From: an uncultured Clostridia bacterium
GTDB lineage: Bacteria > Bacillota > Clostridia > Oscillospirales > Ruminococcaceae
Length of the DNA stretch: 41,918 nt
Direction: 5' to 3'
NCBI GenBank assembly: GCA_944385905.1
Contig: CALWZA010000009.1
Location: 1 to 41,918 of the forward strand
Of the stretch, positions 32,239-41,569 are shown in pieces; the first letter of the stretch is position 1, and each line of letters opens with the position of its first letter. The translations under genes were made by a program, and so were the position numbers. Under the pieces are notes generated by a model. It searched no databases. It saw only the letters and a list, made by a program, of their open reading frames with translations, and had not been told where the DNA came from.

Positions 32239-32267
32239 AGTATAACACAAAATCCGACCGATTTCAA
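32239..32267 (-). promoter_or_regulatory. Promoter of signal-peptidase-like gene
   Basis: Minus strand TTGAAA (32262-32267), 17-bp spacer, TATACT (32239-32244), about 50 bases before the ATG. Confidence 0.75.
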
Positions 32268-32357
32268 ACTATTTTTATGATTTTCCGAAATTTTTTCTCA
32301 GCCTTTTTCACATAATAAAAACTGAGAAAATAATATTTATTTGTTGTCATTTTTCGG

Positions 32358-32386
32358 TTTACAAGCGGAAAAAAATGTGTTATATT
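32358..32386 (+). promoter_or_regulatory. Promoter of cellobiose phosphorylase gene
   Basis: TTTACA (32358-32363), 17-bp spacer, TATATT (32381-32386). A 9-bp inverted repeat TTTTCTCAG (32293-32301)/CTGAGAAAA (32322-32330) lies upstream. No cre-like site was recognised. Confidence 0.7.
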
Positions 32387-32426
32387 GTTCTCAACGGTAT
32401 TATGTATATGAAAGGATACTGAAAAT

Positions 32427-34862
32427 ATGAAATTCGGATTTTTCGACGACGCAAACAAGGAATATGTTATCACAAGTCCCCGCACACCGTACCCTTGGAT
32501 AAACTACCTCGGAACCGAGGCGTTTTTCTCGCTTATTTCAAACACCGCCGGCGGCTACTGCTTTTACAAGGACGCAAGACTCCGCAGAATCACACGCTAC
32601 CGCTACAATAACGTCCCGGTCGACATGGGCGGAAGATATTTTTACATAAACGACGGCGGAAAGGTTTGGAGCCCGTCATGGTCGCCCGTCAAGGAGGAGC
32701 TTGACAGCTATTCATGCCGCCACGGTATGGGCTACACAGTCATTAAGGGCGAAAAGGACGGCATAAGCGCGGAAGTTACCTTCTTTGTGCCAAAGGGATA
32801 TAACGGAGAGGTTCACAAGGTTTCAATCAAAAACAACGGCGCAAAAGCTAAAAACATCAAGCTTTTCTCATTTGTAGAGTGGTGCCTTTGGAACGCTCAG
32901 GACGACTCGACAAACTTTCAGAGAAACTTCAACACCGGCGAGGTTGAAATCGAAGGCTCTACAATCTTCCACAAAACCGAATACAAGGAACGCCGCGACC
33001 ACTTCGCTTTCTATACGGTAAACGCTCCGCTGTGCGGCTTTGACACCGACAGAGAATCCTTTATGGGACTTTACAACGGCTTTGAAAACCCTCAGACCGT
33101 TTTGGCAGGCAAGCCGAACAACTCGGTTGCCGACGGCTGGTCTCCCGTTGCTTCGCATTGTCTCGACGTTTCGCTTGAGGCAGGCGAGGAAAAAACCTTT
33201 GTTTTTGTTTTGGGCTATGTTGAAAACGAGTTTGAGAAAAAGTTCAACCCCGACGGCTCTATGAACAAATCAAAGGCTTACGCCATGATTGAACAGATGA
33301 ACACCGCCGAAAAAGCGGACAAGGCTCTATCCGAGCTTAAGGAATACTGGAATGAGCTTCTTTCAAGAATAAACGTAAACTCGCCCGATGAAAAGCTCAA
33401 CAGAATGGTAAATATCTGGAACCAATATCAGTGCATGGTTACATTCAACATGTCGCGTTCGGCTTCGTATTTTGAAAGCGGCATAGGAAGAGGAATGGGC
33501 TTTAGAGACTCAAATCAGGACCTCCTCGGATTTATGCACCAGATTCCGGACAGAGCAAGAGAGAGAATTCTCGACCTTGCCGCCACTCAGCTTGAGGACG
33601 GCGGATGCTATCATCAGTATCAGCCTCTCACCAAAAAGGGAAATGACGAAATCGGCGGAAACTTCTCGGACGACCCGCTTTGGATGATTCTCTCGACAGC
33701 TCAGTATATAAAGGAAACAGGAGATATCGCTGTTCTCGACGAAACGGTTCCTTATGACAACGACGAGAGCAGAGCTCAGACACTTATGCACCACCTCAAG
33801 CAGTCATATCTCCGTGTTGTTAAAAACCTCGGTCCTCACGGTCTTCCTCTTTCTCTCAGGGCTGACTGGAACGACTGCTTAAACCTCAACTGCTTCTCAA
33901 TGACTCCGGGCGAAAGCTTCCAGACCTCGACTTCAAAGGACGGAAAGGTCGCCGAATCGGTCATGGTCGCGGCAATGTTCTGCTTCATCGTTCCCGAATA
34001 CGCCAAGCTCTGCGACATGAAGGGACTTTCAAAGGACGCGGAGGACGCGAGAGCCGCTGTAAAGCTTATGGCTGAAAACACCATGAAATACGGCTTTGAC
34101 GGCGAATGGTTCCTCCGTGCTTACGACGACTTCGGCAGAAAGGTCGGCTCGAAAGAGTGCGAAGAGGGCAAAATTTTCATTGAGCCTCAGGGCTTTGCGG
34201 TTATGGCAGGACTCGGAAAGGAAAGCGGAAAGGATATCCTTACATTAAACAGCGTAAAGAAATATCTCGACACTCCTTACGGTCTTGTTCTCAACAATCC
34301 TGCGTATACACGCTACTATATTGAATACGGCGAAATTTCAACCTATCCTGCCGGATACAAGGAAAACGCAGGTATCTTCTGCCACAACAACGCTTGGATT
34401 ATCTGCGCCGAAGCTGTTATCGGCAGGGGCGAGCAGGCGTTTGAATACTACTCAAAAATCGCTCCGGCCTATCTTGAGGATATTTCCGACCTTCACAGAA
34501 CCGAGCCGTATGTTTACGCTCAGATGATTGCCGGAAAGGACGCAAAGCGTCACGGCGAAGCCAAAAACAGCTGGCTCACAGGTACAGCCGCATGGAATTT
34601 TGTCGCCGTTTCCCAGTATATTCTCGGACTTGTTCCCGACTATGACGGACTTAAAATCGACCCGTGCGTTCCGAGCGCATGGAAGGAATACACCATGTCA
34701 AGACTGTTTAGGGGAGTTAAATACAACATTACCGTTAAAAATCCCGACGGCGTATGCAAGGGCGTAAAGTCCATGGTATGCGACGGAGTTAAGGTAAACG
34801 GAAATATTCTCCCCGTTTTCGAAGCAGGCTCCGAGCATGAGGTTGAGGTAGTTCTCGGCTGA
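32427..34862 (+). CDS. Cellobiose phosphorylase, GH94
   Basis: Splits cellobiose with phosphate into glucose 1-phosphate and glucose in the cytoplasm, saving ATP in cellulose use. The 811-aa length and the run of conserved segments ([40 protein letters not shown] at about 359-368) match the Clostridium thermocellum-type enzyme very closely. The general-acid Asp is D480 in [10 protein letters not shown]. The C-terminal WLTGTAAWN and beta-sandwich segments are complete. It is followed by a terminator, then tsaD; no cellobiose transporter is adjacent. Confidence 0.96.
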   Translation: MKFGFFDDANKEYVITSPRTPYPWINYLGTEAFFSLISNTAGGYCFYKDARLRRITRYRYNNVPVDMGGRYFYINDGGKVWSPSWSPVKEELDSYSCRHGMGYTVIKGEKDGISAEVTFFVPKGYNGEVHKVSIKNNGAKAKNIKLFSFVEWCLWNAQDDSTNFQRNFNTGEVEIEGSTIFHKTEYKERRDHFAFYTVNAPLCGFDTDRESFMGLYNGFENPQTVLAGKPNNSVADGWSPVASHCLDVSLEAGEEKTFVFVLGYVENEFEKKFNPDGSMNKSKAYAMIEQMNTAEKADKALSELKEYWNELLSRINVNSPDEKLNRMVNIWNQYQCMVTFNMSRSASYFESGIGRGMGFRDSNQDLLGFMHQIPDRARERILDLAATQLEDGGCYHQYQPLTKKGNDEIGGNFSDDPLWMILSTAQYIKETGDIAVLDETVPYDNDESRAQTLMHHLKQSYLRVVKNLGPHGLPLSLRADWNDCLNLNCFSMTPGESFQTSTSKDGKVAESVMVAAMFCFIVPEYAKLCDMKGLSKDAEDARAAVKLMAENTMKYGFDGEWFLRAYDDFGRKVGSKECEEGKIFIEPQGFAVMAGLGKESGKDILTLNSVKKYLDTPYGLVLNNPAYTRYYIEYGEISTYPAGYKENAGIFCHNNAWIICAEAVIGRGEQAFEYYSKIAPAYLEDISDLHRTEPYVYAQMIAGKDAKRHGEAKNSWLTGTAAWNFVAVSQYILGLVPDYDGLKIDPCVPSAWKEYTMSRLFRGVKYNITVKNPDGVCKGVKSMVCDGVKVNGNILPVFEAGSEHEVEVVLG

Positions 34863-34889
34863 AATAAAACCCAAAACCGATAAATTACG

Positions 34890-34919
34890 GCTCCCGTCTG
34901 ACAGCTCAAGGACGGGAGC
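34890..34919 (+). terminator. Terminator of cellobiose phosphorylase gene
   Basis: GCTCCCGTC (34890-34898) pairs perfectly with GACGGGAGC (34911-34919). The T-run is interrupted (TTGATATATCCTTTTTT), so termination may be partial. Confidence 0.7.
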
Positions 34920-34970
34920 TTGATATATCCTTTTTTGAAAGGAGGGAGGGGAGACTTTTCCCCGACTGCT

Positions 34971-35981
34971 TTGAAAATTCTCGGAATCGAAAGCTCGTGC
35001 GACGAAACGGCGGCGGCTGTTGTCGAGGACGGCAAAACCGTTCTTTCAAACGTTGTGGCTTCTCAAATCGACGAGCATAAGCTTTACGGCGGAGTGGTTC
35101 CCGAAATCGCCTCAAGACGGCACACCGAAAATATCCTTTGGGTTGTAAGGTCGGCTCTTGAAGAGGCTGACTGCACCCTTGACGATATCGGCGCTGTCGC
35201 AGTAACCTATGCCCCCGGGCTTATCGGCGCTTTGCTTGTGGGCGTAAGCTTTGCCAAAGGCTTGGCTATGGCAGGCAAAAAGCCCCTTGTTCCCGTCCAC
35301 CACATTGCGGGGCATATCGCCGCGAACTATCTCTCTCACCCCGGCCTCAAGCCGCCGTATCTCTGCCTTGTGGTAAGCGGAGGTCACAGCCACATAGCCG
35401 AGGTTTTAGACTATACTCGATACAGGGTTGTCGGCAGAACAAGGGACGACGCCGCAGGCGAATGTTTTGACAAGGTTGCCCGAACAATCGGCTTTCCCTA
35501 TCCGGGAGGAAAAAATATCGACGAGGCGGCAAAGCTCGGAAATCCCGAAGCGTTTGTTTTTCCTCATCCGCATGTCGCCGGAAGCGAATATGACTTTTCG
35601 TTTTCGGGACTCAAAACCGCGGTAATCAATCTTGTTCACAACACTCAGCAAAAAGGCGCTGAAATAAACCGTTTTGACCTTGCGGCGTCTTTTCAAAAAA
35701 CCGTTTCCGAAATTCTTGTCTCAAAAACCATGAAAGCGGCTGAAGCCTTAGGATATTCAAAAATCGCTCTTGCCGGCGGAGTTTCGGCAAACTCGGGGGT
35801 CAGAGGACTTCTTTCGGCTGAGTGTAAAAAAAGAGGATTCGAGCTTTTTATGCCTGAGTTTAAATACTGCGGAGACAACGCCGCTATGATTGCCTGTCAG
35901 GGATATTTTGACTTTCTTTCGGGAAAACGAGCCGATGAAAGCCTGAACGCGGTTGCTACAATGTCTCTTGAAGATAAATAA
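34971..35981 (+). CDS. tsaD: tRNA N6-adenosine threonylcarbamoyltransferase TsaD
   Basis: Transfers threonylcarbamoyl to A37 of ANN-decoding tRNAs, with TsaB and TsaE (not in window). The 336-aa protein begins MKILGIESSCDETAAAVV; the metal ligands are in VHHIAGHIAAN, the sugar-kinase-fold motifs in LVVSGGHSHI, and GGVSANSGVR lies near the end. The start is TTG at 34971, after a very strong AAAGGAGGGAGGGGAG (34938-34953) at a rather long spacing of about 17 bases; earlier in-frame TTGs at 34920 and 34935 lie at or before that site. Confidence 0.95.
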   Translation: MKILGIESSCDETAAAVVEDGKTVLSNVVASQIDEHKLYGGVVPEIASRRHTENILWVVRSALEEADCTLDDIGAVAVTYAPGLIGALLVGVSFAKGLAMAGKKPLVPVHHIAGHIAANYLSHPGLKPPYLCLVVSGGHSHIAEVLDYTRYRVVGRTRDDAAGECFDKVARTIGFPYPGGKNIDEAAKLGNPEAFVFPHPHVAGSEYDFSFSGLKTAVINLVHNTQQKGAEINRFDLAASFQKTVSEILVSKTMKAAEALGYSKIALAGGVSANSGVRGLLSAECKKRGFELFMPEFKYCGDNAAMIACQGYFDFLSGKRADESLNAVATMSLEDK

Positions 35982-36052
35982 AAGCTGTTGCGCAAAAGTG
36001 AAATGTCAAACGCATTTTTAGGCAAAACCGCTCAAATATTAGAAATGTATAA

Positions 36053-36195
36053 TGATCAGTGTGAAAAATTCTTTTTCACACTTGGCTGCAAAGTTTCAAA
36101 TAGAATATTAAAGGTATGGTGATTAGTGTGAAAAATGCTTTTTCACACTTGGCTGCAAAGTTTTAAATAGAATATTAAAGGTATGGTGATTAATA
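36053..36195 (+). repeat. 67-bp tandem repeat with hairpin, ending at cysK start
   Basis: Two copies of a 67-bp unit (36053-36119 and 36120-36186) differ at only a few bases; the start of a third (36187-36195) runs into cysK. Each full copy holds a perfect palindrome, GTGTGAAAAA-3 nt-TTTTTCACAC (10 or 11 bp stem), then TTGGCTGCAAAG and an RBS-like TTAAAGG. Each also holds a GTG (36061 and 36128) at the place matching the cysK ATG, opening 12-16 codon frames beginning MKN(S/A)FSHLAAKF. The array is the whole 5' region of cysK after tsaD. Confidence 0.85.
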
Positions 36196-37124
36196 TGCAG
36201 ATTTTTAATTCCGTAACCGAGCTTATAGGCTCGACCCCTCTCCTCAAACTCAATAAAATCATGAGCAAATACTCTCTCAAAGCCGATATTTTAGCTAAGC
36301 TTGAGCTTTTTAACCCTGCCGGAAGCGCTAAGGACAGGGTAGGGTTTTACATGATTCTCGAAGCCGAAAAAAGAGGCGTTATCAAGCCCGGCGACACTAT
36401 TATCGAACCGACAAGCGGCAACACGGGAGTAGGTCTTGCCATGTCGGCGGCGGCTCTCGGATACAAGGTTATTCTCACGATGCCCGACACTATGAGCGTT
36501 GAAAGGCGAAACCTGCTCGCAGCTTACGGCGCCGAACTTGTCCTCACCGAAGGCGCAAAGGGTATGGAGGGAGCTGTTTTAAAGGCTCAGGAGCTTAACC
36601 GTGAAATTCAAGGCTCGGTAATTCTCGGTCAGTTTGACAATCCGGCAAACCCCTACGCACACTTTATTTCTACAGGTCCCGAAATTTGGAACGACACCGA
36701 CGGAAAGGCTGATGTTTTTGTCGCCGGAATAGGCACGGGCGGCACTCTTTCTGGAGTCGGAAGATATCTCAAAAACAAAAATCCGAATGTTAAAATTGTC
36801 GGAGTAGAACCGTTTGAGTCTCCGCTTATTTCTGAGGGAAAAGCCGGAAAACACGGTATTCAGGGGATAGGCGCGAACTTTGTCCCCGAAAATTTAGACA
36901 AAACCGTTTACGACGAAATTATTGAAATTAAGTCCCAAGACGCAATGCAGATGGCTAAGGAGCTTGTCAGAACAGAAGGGGTTTTGACGGGGATTTCATC
37001 GGGCGCGGCTTTGAAAGCGGCTGTTGAGCTTGCGAAAAGAAGCGAAAACGAGGGCAAAACCATAGTTGTTTTACTTCCCGACACGGGAGAAAGATATCTC
37101 TCCACAGGAATTTACAACGACTGA
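36195..37124 (+). CDS. cysK: Cysteine synthase A (O-acetylserine sulfhydrylase)
   Basis: Makes cysteine from O-acetylserine and sulfide with PLP. The 309-aa protein starts MQIFNSVTELIGSTPLLKLN. The PLP lysine is in NPAGSAKDRVGFYM, the substrate loop in EPTSGNTGVGLA, the phosphate-binding GTGGTLSG near 180, and GISSGAALKAA near 270. ATG 36195 has AAAGG 13 bases upstream; ATG 36183 and GTG 36186 are too near that site. The start lies in the third, broken copy of a 67-bp tandem repeat. No T-box or SAM riboswitch is evident, and no cysE is adjacent. Confidence 0.96.
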   Translation: MQIFNSVTELIGSTPLLKLNKIMSKYSLKADILAKLELFNPAGSAKDRVGFYMILEAEKRGVIKPGDTIIEPTSGNTGVGLAMSAAALGYKVILTMPDTMSVERRNLLAAYGAELVLTEGAKGMEGAVLKAQELNREIQGSVILGQFDNPANPYAHFISTGPEIWNDTDGKADVFVAGIGTGGTLSGVGRYLKNKNPNVKIVGVEPFESPLISEGKAGKHGIQGIGANFVPENLDKTVYDEIIEIKSQDAMQMAKELVRTEGVLTGISSGAALKAAVELAKRSENEGKTIVVLLPDTGERYLSTGIYND

Positions 37125-37188
37125 TTTGAAAGTGTGCGGCGCTAATATATACAAAGTGTTAATATATTTATAAATTTATATGAACCGC

Positions 37189-37217
37189 TTGCAATTTGCA
37201 AACATGCGTGATATAAT
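37189..37217 (+). promoter_or_regulatory. Promoter of secG
   Basis: TTGCAA (37189-37194), 17-bp spacer, perfect TATAAT (37212-37217). TTGCAA-t-TTGCAA forms a small repeat at the -35 box. Confidence 0.8.
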
Positions 37218-37260
37218 TATGAGGAATCTAAATTTATCATTTTTAGGCGGAGGAATATAA

Positions 37261-37512
37261 ATGGGCGTAATTCAATACGTAAGCGGCGCTTTGCTTATTG
37301 CCGCAAGCATTATAATAATACTTGTCGTTTTGGTTCAGGAAAGCAAATCGGGCGGACTTACATCTGCTATAGGCGGAGGCTCGAATGATTCGTTTTTCGA
37401 TAAGAACAGCTCTAACACAAGAGAAGCTAAATTGAACAAAATCACAAAAATCTGTACTGTTGTTTTCTTTATCGTAACCTTAGTCGTAAACATTATCGCA
37501 ACAAAGTTTTGA
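37261..37512 (+). CDS. secG: Protein translocase subunit SecG
   Basis: An 83-aa subunit of the SecYEG channel. Two transmembrane helices (about 7-26 and 61-80) flank the conserved loop VQESKSGGLTSAIGGGSND. RBS AGGCGGAGG precedes the ATG. It heads the conserved Firmicute order secG-rnr-smpB-ssrA and is separated from rnr by a partial terminator. Confidence 0.96.
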   Translation: MGVIQYVSGALLIAASIIIILVVLVQESKSGGLTSAIGGGSNDSFFDKNSSNTREAKLNKITKICTVVFFIVTLVVNIIATKF

Positions 37513-37519
37513 TTAAATT

Positions 37520-37552
37520 AACCCGCCACTTAAACGTGACGGGTTATATTTT
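37520..37552 (+). terminator. Terminator between secG and rnr
   Basis: AACCCGCCAC (37520-37529) pairs with GTGACGGGTT (37536-37545) with one mismatch, followed by ATATTTTTC. Confidence 0.75.
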
Positions 37553-37606
37553 TCATTAATTTGAGATAATAAAGAAAGATACTCAAAAGCAGGGAGATGT
37601 TTTGAT

Positions 37607-39715
37607 ATAAACGATTACAGAAAAGCTATTATTGAAAACATTAAGGCGAGCCGAAAGCCTGTAAGCTACAAGGCTCTTTTGAAAAAAATCAGGTCAAAAA
37701 AGTTTGACTTCAAACGCTTTGCGGCGGCTCTTTCCGACCTTAAAGCCGAAAAAGCGATTTCAGAGGGAAAAAACGGATTTACAATCGCAAAGCCCGAAAA
37801 AACAGTTTCGGCAAAGGTTATAAGGCTTAACAAAACATTCGGATTTGTCAGCGTTTTGGAAAGCGGCGAGGAAATTTTTGTCGCGGGAAAATACCTGTTG
37901 GGCGCTATGCCCGGGGATATTGTCAAGCTGAGAATTTTCAAGGGCAGAAACGGTCTTGACGAGGGCGAGGTAATGAGCATTTCCGAGGAAAACTTTTCAA
38001 GATTCGCGGGAACGGTTGTTTTCGACTCAGACAGCAAAGAGTACAAAATAACGTCGTCTGAGCTTTCAAAATTTCCTCTGCCTTTTGAAAATCCCGACCG
38101 AATCGCTTTCTGCGAGGGCGACAGGGTTTTGGCTGAGATAACATACAGAGGCAGGAGACATTCGGAGCACCGCTGCCGCCTTGTTATGAATTTCGGAAAT
38201 TCGGACAAGGCGTCGGTATGCGCAGAATCGGTGCTTGCCGAAAACGGAATATCCCTTACGTTTCCCCACGAGGTCGTAAGCGAGGCGGTAAAGGTATCTC
38301 TTCAGGAAACCGTCAGCGGCGAAATTAAAAACAGACTTGATTTGAGAGATATGCCGATTTTTACAATCGACGGCGCTGACACAAAGGACATCGACGACGC
38401 GATATCGGTTGAAAAAACCGAAAACGGATTTAAGCTCGGAGTTCATATCGCCGACGTTTCGTTTTATGTCAAGCCGAAATCCGCTCTTGACAACGAGGCC
38501 TTTGAAAGAGGCACAAGCGTTTATTATGCCAACCGTGTCGTTCCGATGCTTCCGAGAGAGCTTTCAAACGGAATCTGCTCGCTTAACCCAAGCGAGGACA
38601 GGCTTGCGTTTTCCTGCCTTATAAATACCGATTTTGAGGGAAATATGCTCTCCTACCGCTTTGTCAAATCGGTTATCCGCTCACGGGTTAAGGGCGTTTA
38701 CAGTGAGATTAACGACATTTTGGACGGCAGGGCATCGGATGACATAAAGCTTAAATACTCTGAGGTTGCCGCTTCGTTTGACGATATCGCCGAGCTTGCC
38801 TTAAAGCTTTCCGACAAAAAGCGCAAAAGGGGAGCTCCCGAGCTTGAAAGCGTGGAAAGCAAAATTTTAGTTGACGAAAACGATGTCTGCGTGGGAGTTT
38901 TACCGAGAAGAAGAGGAAAAAGCGAGGAGTTTATTGAGGATTTCATGCTTTTGGCAAACGAGGCGGCGGCAAAGTTCGGCACCGAAAACGAGCTTCCGTT
39001 TGTTTTCAGAATTCATGAACAGCCGAAGCCCGAAAAAGTCGATTCGCTTTATGAAACCCTTACCTCCCTCGGCGTGGCTTATCCTCAGCACAAGCCCTCT
39101 GAAATAACCCAGCAGGCTGTATGCTCGATACTTGAAAGCGTCAAAGGCACAGAGCTTTCCCTTGTCGTAAACAATCTTGTCCTGAGGACTATGGCAAAGG
39201 CTAAATATTCAAACGAGCCTGTAGGTCACTACGGACTTGTGCTGTCGGATTACGCTCACTTTACGTCTCCGATAAGAAGATACCCCGACCTTGCAATTCA
39301 CAGGATTATGTCGGAGTTTATCTCAGGAGTTCCGCGCTCCGAGATTTGCAGAAAATACAACAAGTTCAGCTATGCCGCCTCCCAAAGCTCAAGCGAAGCC
39401 GAACAGCGGGCGATGAAAGTTGAAATGACCTGCGAGGATATGTACAAAGCTGAGTTTATGAAATCAAAAATCGGGCAAACCGAAACAGGAACAATAACTT
39501 CTGTCACCGACTTCGGGATTTTTGTCACGCTTGACGACACCTGCGAGGGGCTTATCAGAACCGAGGACCTTCCCGACGGCGAATACCGCTTTGACGGCGC
39601 AGTAACCCTGACAAACCTTAACACAGGAAAATCGTACAGAACAGGGGACAGGCTTGATATCAGAGTTTTAAACGCCGACGTCGCTTTAGGCAGGGTTGAT
39701 TTCGGATTAGTATAA
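37607..39715 (+). CDS. rnr: Ribonuclease R, apparent ATA start
   Basis: A 3'-5' exoribonuclease that degrades structured RNA and works with tmRNA/SmpB. From 37607 it has 702 aa: N-terminal winged helix (about 1-60), cold-shock domains (about 65-220), the RNB catalytic domain with DTKDIDDAISVE near 255, and a C-terminal S1 domain (GTITSVTDFGIFVTL). The reading frame stays open upstream of the first standard start (TTG 37679), and codons 37607-37678 read x-NDYRKAIIENIKASRKPVS, clearly the family's winged helix. ATA 37607 stands 10 bases after AGGGAG, where ATG would be expected. A one-base insertion after ATG 37597 is the alternative. Starting at TTG would remove part of the winged helix. Confidence 0.9.
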   Translation: MNDYRKAIIENIKASRKPVSYKALLKKIRSKKFDFKRFAAALSDLKAEKAISEGKNGFTIAKPEKTVSAKVIRLNKTFGFVSVLESGEEIFVAGKYLLGAMPGDIVKLRIFKGRNGLDEGEVMSISEENFSRFAGTVVFDSDSKEYKITSSELSKFPLPFENPDRIAFCEGDRVLAEITYRGRRHSEHRCRLVMNFGNSDKASVCAESVLAENGISLTFPHEVVSEAVKVSLQETVSGEIKNRLDLRDMPIFTIDGADTKDIDDAISVEKTENGFKLGVHIADVSFYVKPKSALDNEAFERGTSVYYANRVVPMLPRELSNGICSLNPSEDRLAFSCLINTDFEGNMLSYRFVKSVIRSRVKGVYSEINDILDGRASDDIKLKYSEVAASFDDIAELALKLSDKKRKRGAPELESVESKILVDENDVCVGVLPRRRGKSEEFIEDFMLLANEAAAKFGTENELPFVFRIHEQPKPEKVDSLYETLTSLGVAYPQHKPSEITQQAVCSILESVKGTELSLVVNNLVLRTMAKAKYSNEPVGHYGLVLSDYAHFTSPIRRYPDLAIHRIMSEFISGVPRSEICRKYNKFSYAASQSSSEAEQRAMKVEMTCEDMYKAEFMKSKIGQTETGTITSVTDFGIFVTLDDTCEGLIRTEDLPDGEYRFDGAVTLTNLNTGKSYRTGDRLDIRVLNADVALGRVDFGLV

Positions 39716-39750
39716 CTGTTTAATTAAAAACATCAGAAAGGATTGACATC

Positions 39751-39852
39751 ATGAACAAGAAATCTCTTTTGGCAAGAATTTTTGTCATTTGTATCGCGGC
39801 TTTAATGGTTTTGGGAATAGTTTTAAGCTCGGCTGCCGCCGTTTTGGGGTAA
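39751..39852 (+). CDS. 33-aa hydrophobic membrane peptide
   Basis: The sequence is MNKKSLLARIFVICIAALMV followed by a hydrophobic run ending in SAAAVLG. It has a basic N-terminus and a single helix (about 10-30), the shape of a small membrane protein. AGAAAGGA stands about 8 bases before the ATG. It fits between rnr and ung, with its stop 6 bases before the ung start, consistent with translational coupling. Function unknown; similarity to annotated small proteins was not tested. Confidence 0.65.
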   Translation: MNKKSLLARIFVICIAALMVLGIVLSSAAAVLG

Positions 39853-39858
39853 TGAGCT

Positions 39859-40530
39859 ATGGTCAATATAGGAAACGACTGGGACTCGATTCTTGCCGGC
39901 GAATTTAAAAAGGACTACTATCTTAAGCTTCGGGAATTTTTAAAAAGGGAATACGCTCATTACAGGATTTATCCCGATATGTACGATATTTTTAACGCGC
40001 TTAAATACACCCCGTATTCAAAAGTCAGGGCGGTTATAATCGGTCAGGACCCTTATCACGGCGCGGGACAGGCTCACGGGTTATGCTTTTCGGTTAAAAA
40101 AGGAGTAGAGCCGCCTCCGTCGCTGAAAAATATCTTTAAGGAGCTTGAGACCGACCTCGGAATTACCCCTCCCGAAAGCGGAGAGCTTACAAAATGGGCT
40201 GAAAACGGAGTTTTGCTGTTAAACGCTGTTTTGACTGTTCGTGAGGGAATGCCTAATTCTCACAAGGGCAAGGGCTGGGAAAACCTAACCGATGAGATAA
40301 TCAGGCGTTTAAACGAGCGGGCAGAGCCGATAGTATTTTTGCTTTGGGGCGCAAACGCACGCTCAAAGGCGGCGCTTATAACCAATCCTCAGCACTGCGT
40401 TTTGCAGTGCGCTCACCCAAGCCCGCTTTCCGCTTACAACGGATTTTTCGGGTGCAGACACTTTTCAAAGGCAAATCAGTATTTGATATCAAAAGGTCTG
40501 AAGCCGATTGACTGGAGATTGCAGAGGTAA
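39859..40530 (+). CDS. ung: Uracil-DNA glycosylase
   Basis: Removes uracil from DNA in base-excision repair. The 223-aa family-1 UDG has the water-activating GQDPYHGAGQAHG near 61-73, the uracil-binding loop LLNAVLTVREG near 123, and the HPSPLSAYNGFFGC minor-groove loop near 187-200. Its ATG lies 6 bases after the 33-aa peptide. It is inserted within the usual rnr-smpB order. Confidence 0.97.
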   Translation: MVNIGNDWDSILAGEFKKDYYLKLREFLKREYAHYRIYPDMYDIFNALKYTPYSKVRAVIIGQDPYHGAGQAHGLCFSVKKGVEPPPSLKNIFKELETDLGITPPESGELTKWAENGVLLLNAVLTVREGMPNSHKGKGWENLTDEIIRRLNERAEPIVFLLWGANARSKAALITNPQHCVLQCAHPSPLSAYNGFFGCRHFSKANQYLISKGLKPIDWRLQR

Positions 40531-40649
40531 TGGCTTTAACTCAACCGCTGTTTGTTTTTTACAATATCGCCTCCATTGAATACAACCGGCAATTGTGTTA
40601 ATATATACTCATGAAAGCTTTCAGAAATAATAGTGAAAGGAAAATGTTT

Positions 40650-41030
40650 ATGAGTATTGAAACTATCGGCACAGTAATATCCAGATTACGCAAGGAGAAC
40701 CATATTACACAGGATGAACTCGCAAAAGCTGTCGGAGTATCTGCTCAGGCTGTATCCAAATGGGAAAACGGCGGGGTTCCCGATATTGAACTGCTGCCCA
40801 GGATTGCAGACTATTTTAAGGTTTCAATTGATACTCTTTTCGGAAGGAATATAACTGATTATACAGATGTTGAAAATGCATTGGCACGAAAAATATCAGA
40901 AACTGAATTTGCAGACCGTTATGACACCATGCTTGAGCTTTGCTGGACAATGGAAGGTGCTCTAATGGACAGCACACCCGAAAACGGCGGACCTATAATC
41001 TTACAGAGTATTGCCTTGACAACCGCATGA
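40650..41030 (+). pseudogene. 3'-truncated XRE-family regulator
   Basis: 126 aa from ATG 40650 (AAAGG 10 bases upstream). The N-terminal Cro/C1 HTH is intact (IGTVISRLRKENHITQDELA, then VSAQAVSKWENGGVPDIELL and YFKVSIDTLFGRN). It then follows the pattern of longer regulators (about 300 aa or more in the family as I know it) through TMLELCWTMEGALMDSTPENGGPII, split here, and ends abruptly in LQSIALTTA. The end coincides with the smpB promoter, whose -35 box lies in its last codons. Codon use looks more AT-rich than the neighbours. The HTH part may still be functional. Confidence 0.7.
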
Positions 41031-41044
41031 TATAGTTGTATAAT
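41016..41044 (+). promoter_or_regulatory. Consensus promoter of smpB-ssrA
   Basis: Perfect TTGACA (41016-41021), 17-bp spacer, perfect TATAAT (41039-41044), 33 bases before the smpB ATG and overlapping the 3' end of the truncated XRE gene. Confidence 0.9.
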
Positions 41045-41076
41045 ATTTTACACCGTGACGAAAGGAGATGACCGAA

Positions 41077-41550
41077 ATGGCTCAGGATAATAAATCAGGC
41101 ACTAAAACTATCGCCGAAAACAGGCAGGCAAGGCATGAATATTTTGTCCTTGAAAGTTATGAGTGCGGAATTGAGCTTGTCGGCACAGAGGTCAAATCAA
41201 TTCGTCAGGGCGGAGTAAACCTCAAGGACAGCTGGTGCGATATAGAGGACGGTCAGGTGCTTGTAAAGGGTATGCACATAAGCCCCTATGAAAAGGGAAA
41301 TATCTTTAACAAGGACCCGAGGCGCGAGCGCAGGCTTCTTTTGCACAAGCGTGAGATTTTAAAGCTCTTCGGGCAGGTTAAACAGCAGGGACTTACCCTT
41401 ATCCCGCTGAGTTTATATTTCAAAGGCTCGAGAGTAAAAATGTGCCTTGGGCTTTGCAAGGGTAAAAAGCTTTATGACAAGCGTGAGGATTTGGCGAGAA
41501 AGCAAACCGAAAGGGATATTGAAAGGACTCTTAAGGAGCGCAGCCGCTGA
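41077..41550 (+). CDS. smpB: SsrA-binding protein SmpB
   Basis: Binds tmRNA and brings it to stalled ribosomes. The 157-aa protein has the beta-barrel with [19 protein letters not shown], the SPYEKGN and [15 protein letters not shown] segments, and a basic C-terminal tail ([19 protein letters not shown]). ATG 41077 has AAAGGAG 9 bases upstream, which is better than the in-frame ATG at 41068. It is 19 bases before tmRNA and probably co-transcribed. Confidence 0.97.
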   Translation: MAQDNKSGTKTIAENRQARHEYFVLESYECGIELVGTEVKSIRQGGVNLKDSWCDIEDGQVLVKGMHISPYEKGNIFNKDPRRERRLLLHKREILKLFGQVKQQGLTLIPLSLYFKGSRVKMCLGLCKGKKLYDKREDLARKQTERDIERTLKERSR

Positions 41551-41569
41551 TTTCAAACGGCCCTGATAT

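Noticed and set aside
36053-36186. Possible CRISPR array from the repeated units
   Set aside because: Only two full contiguous copies with no unique spacers, and no cas genes; it is a tandem duplication.
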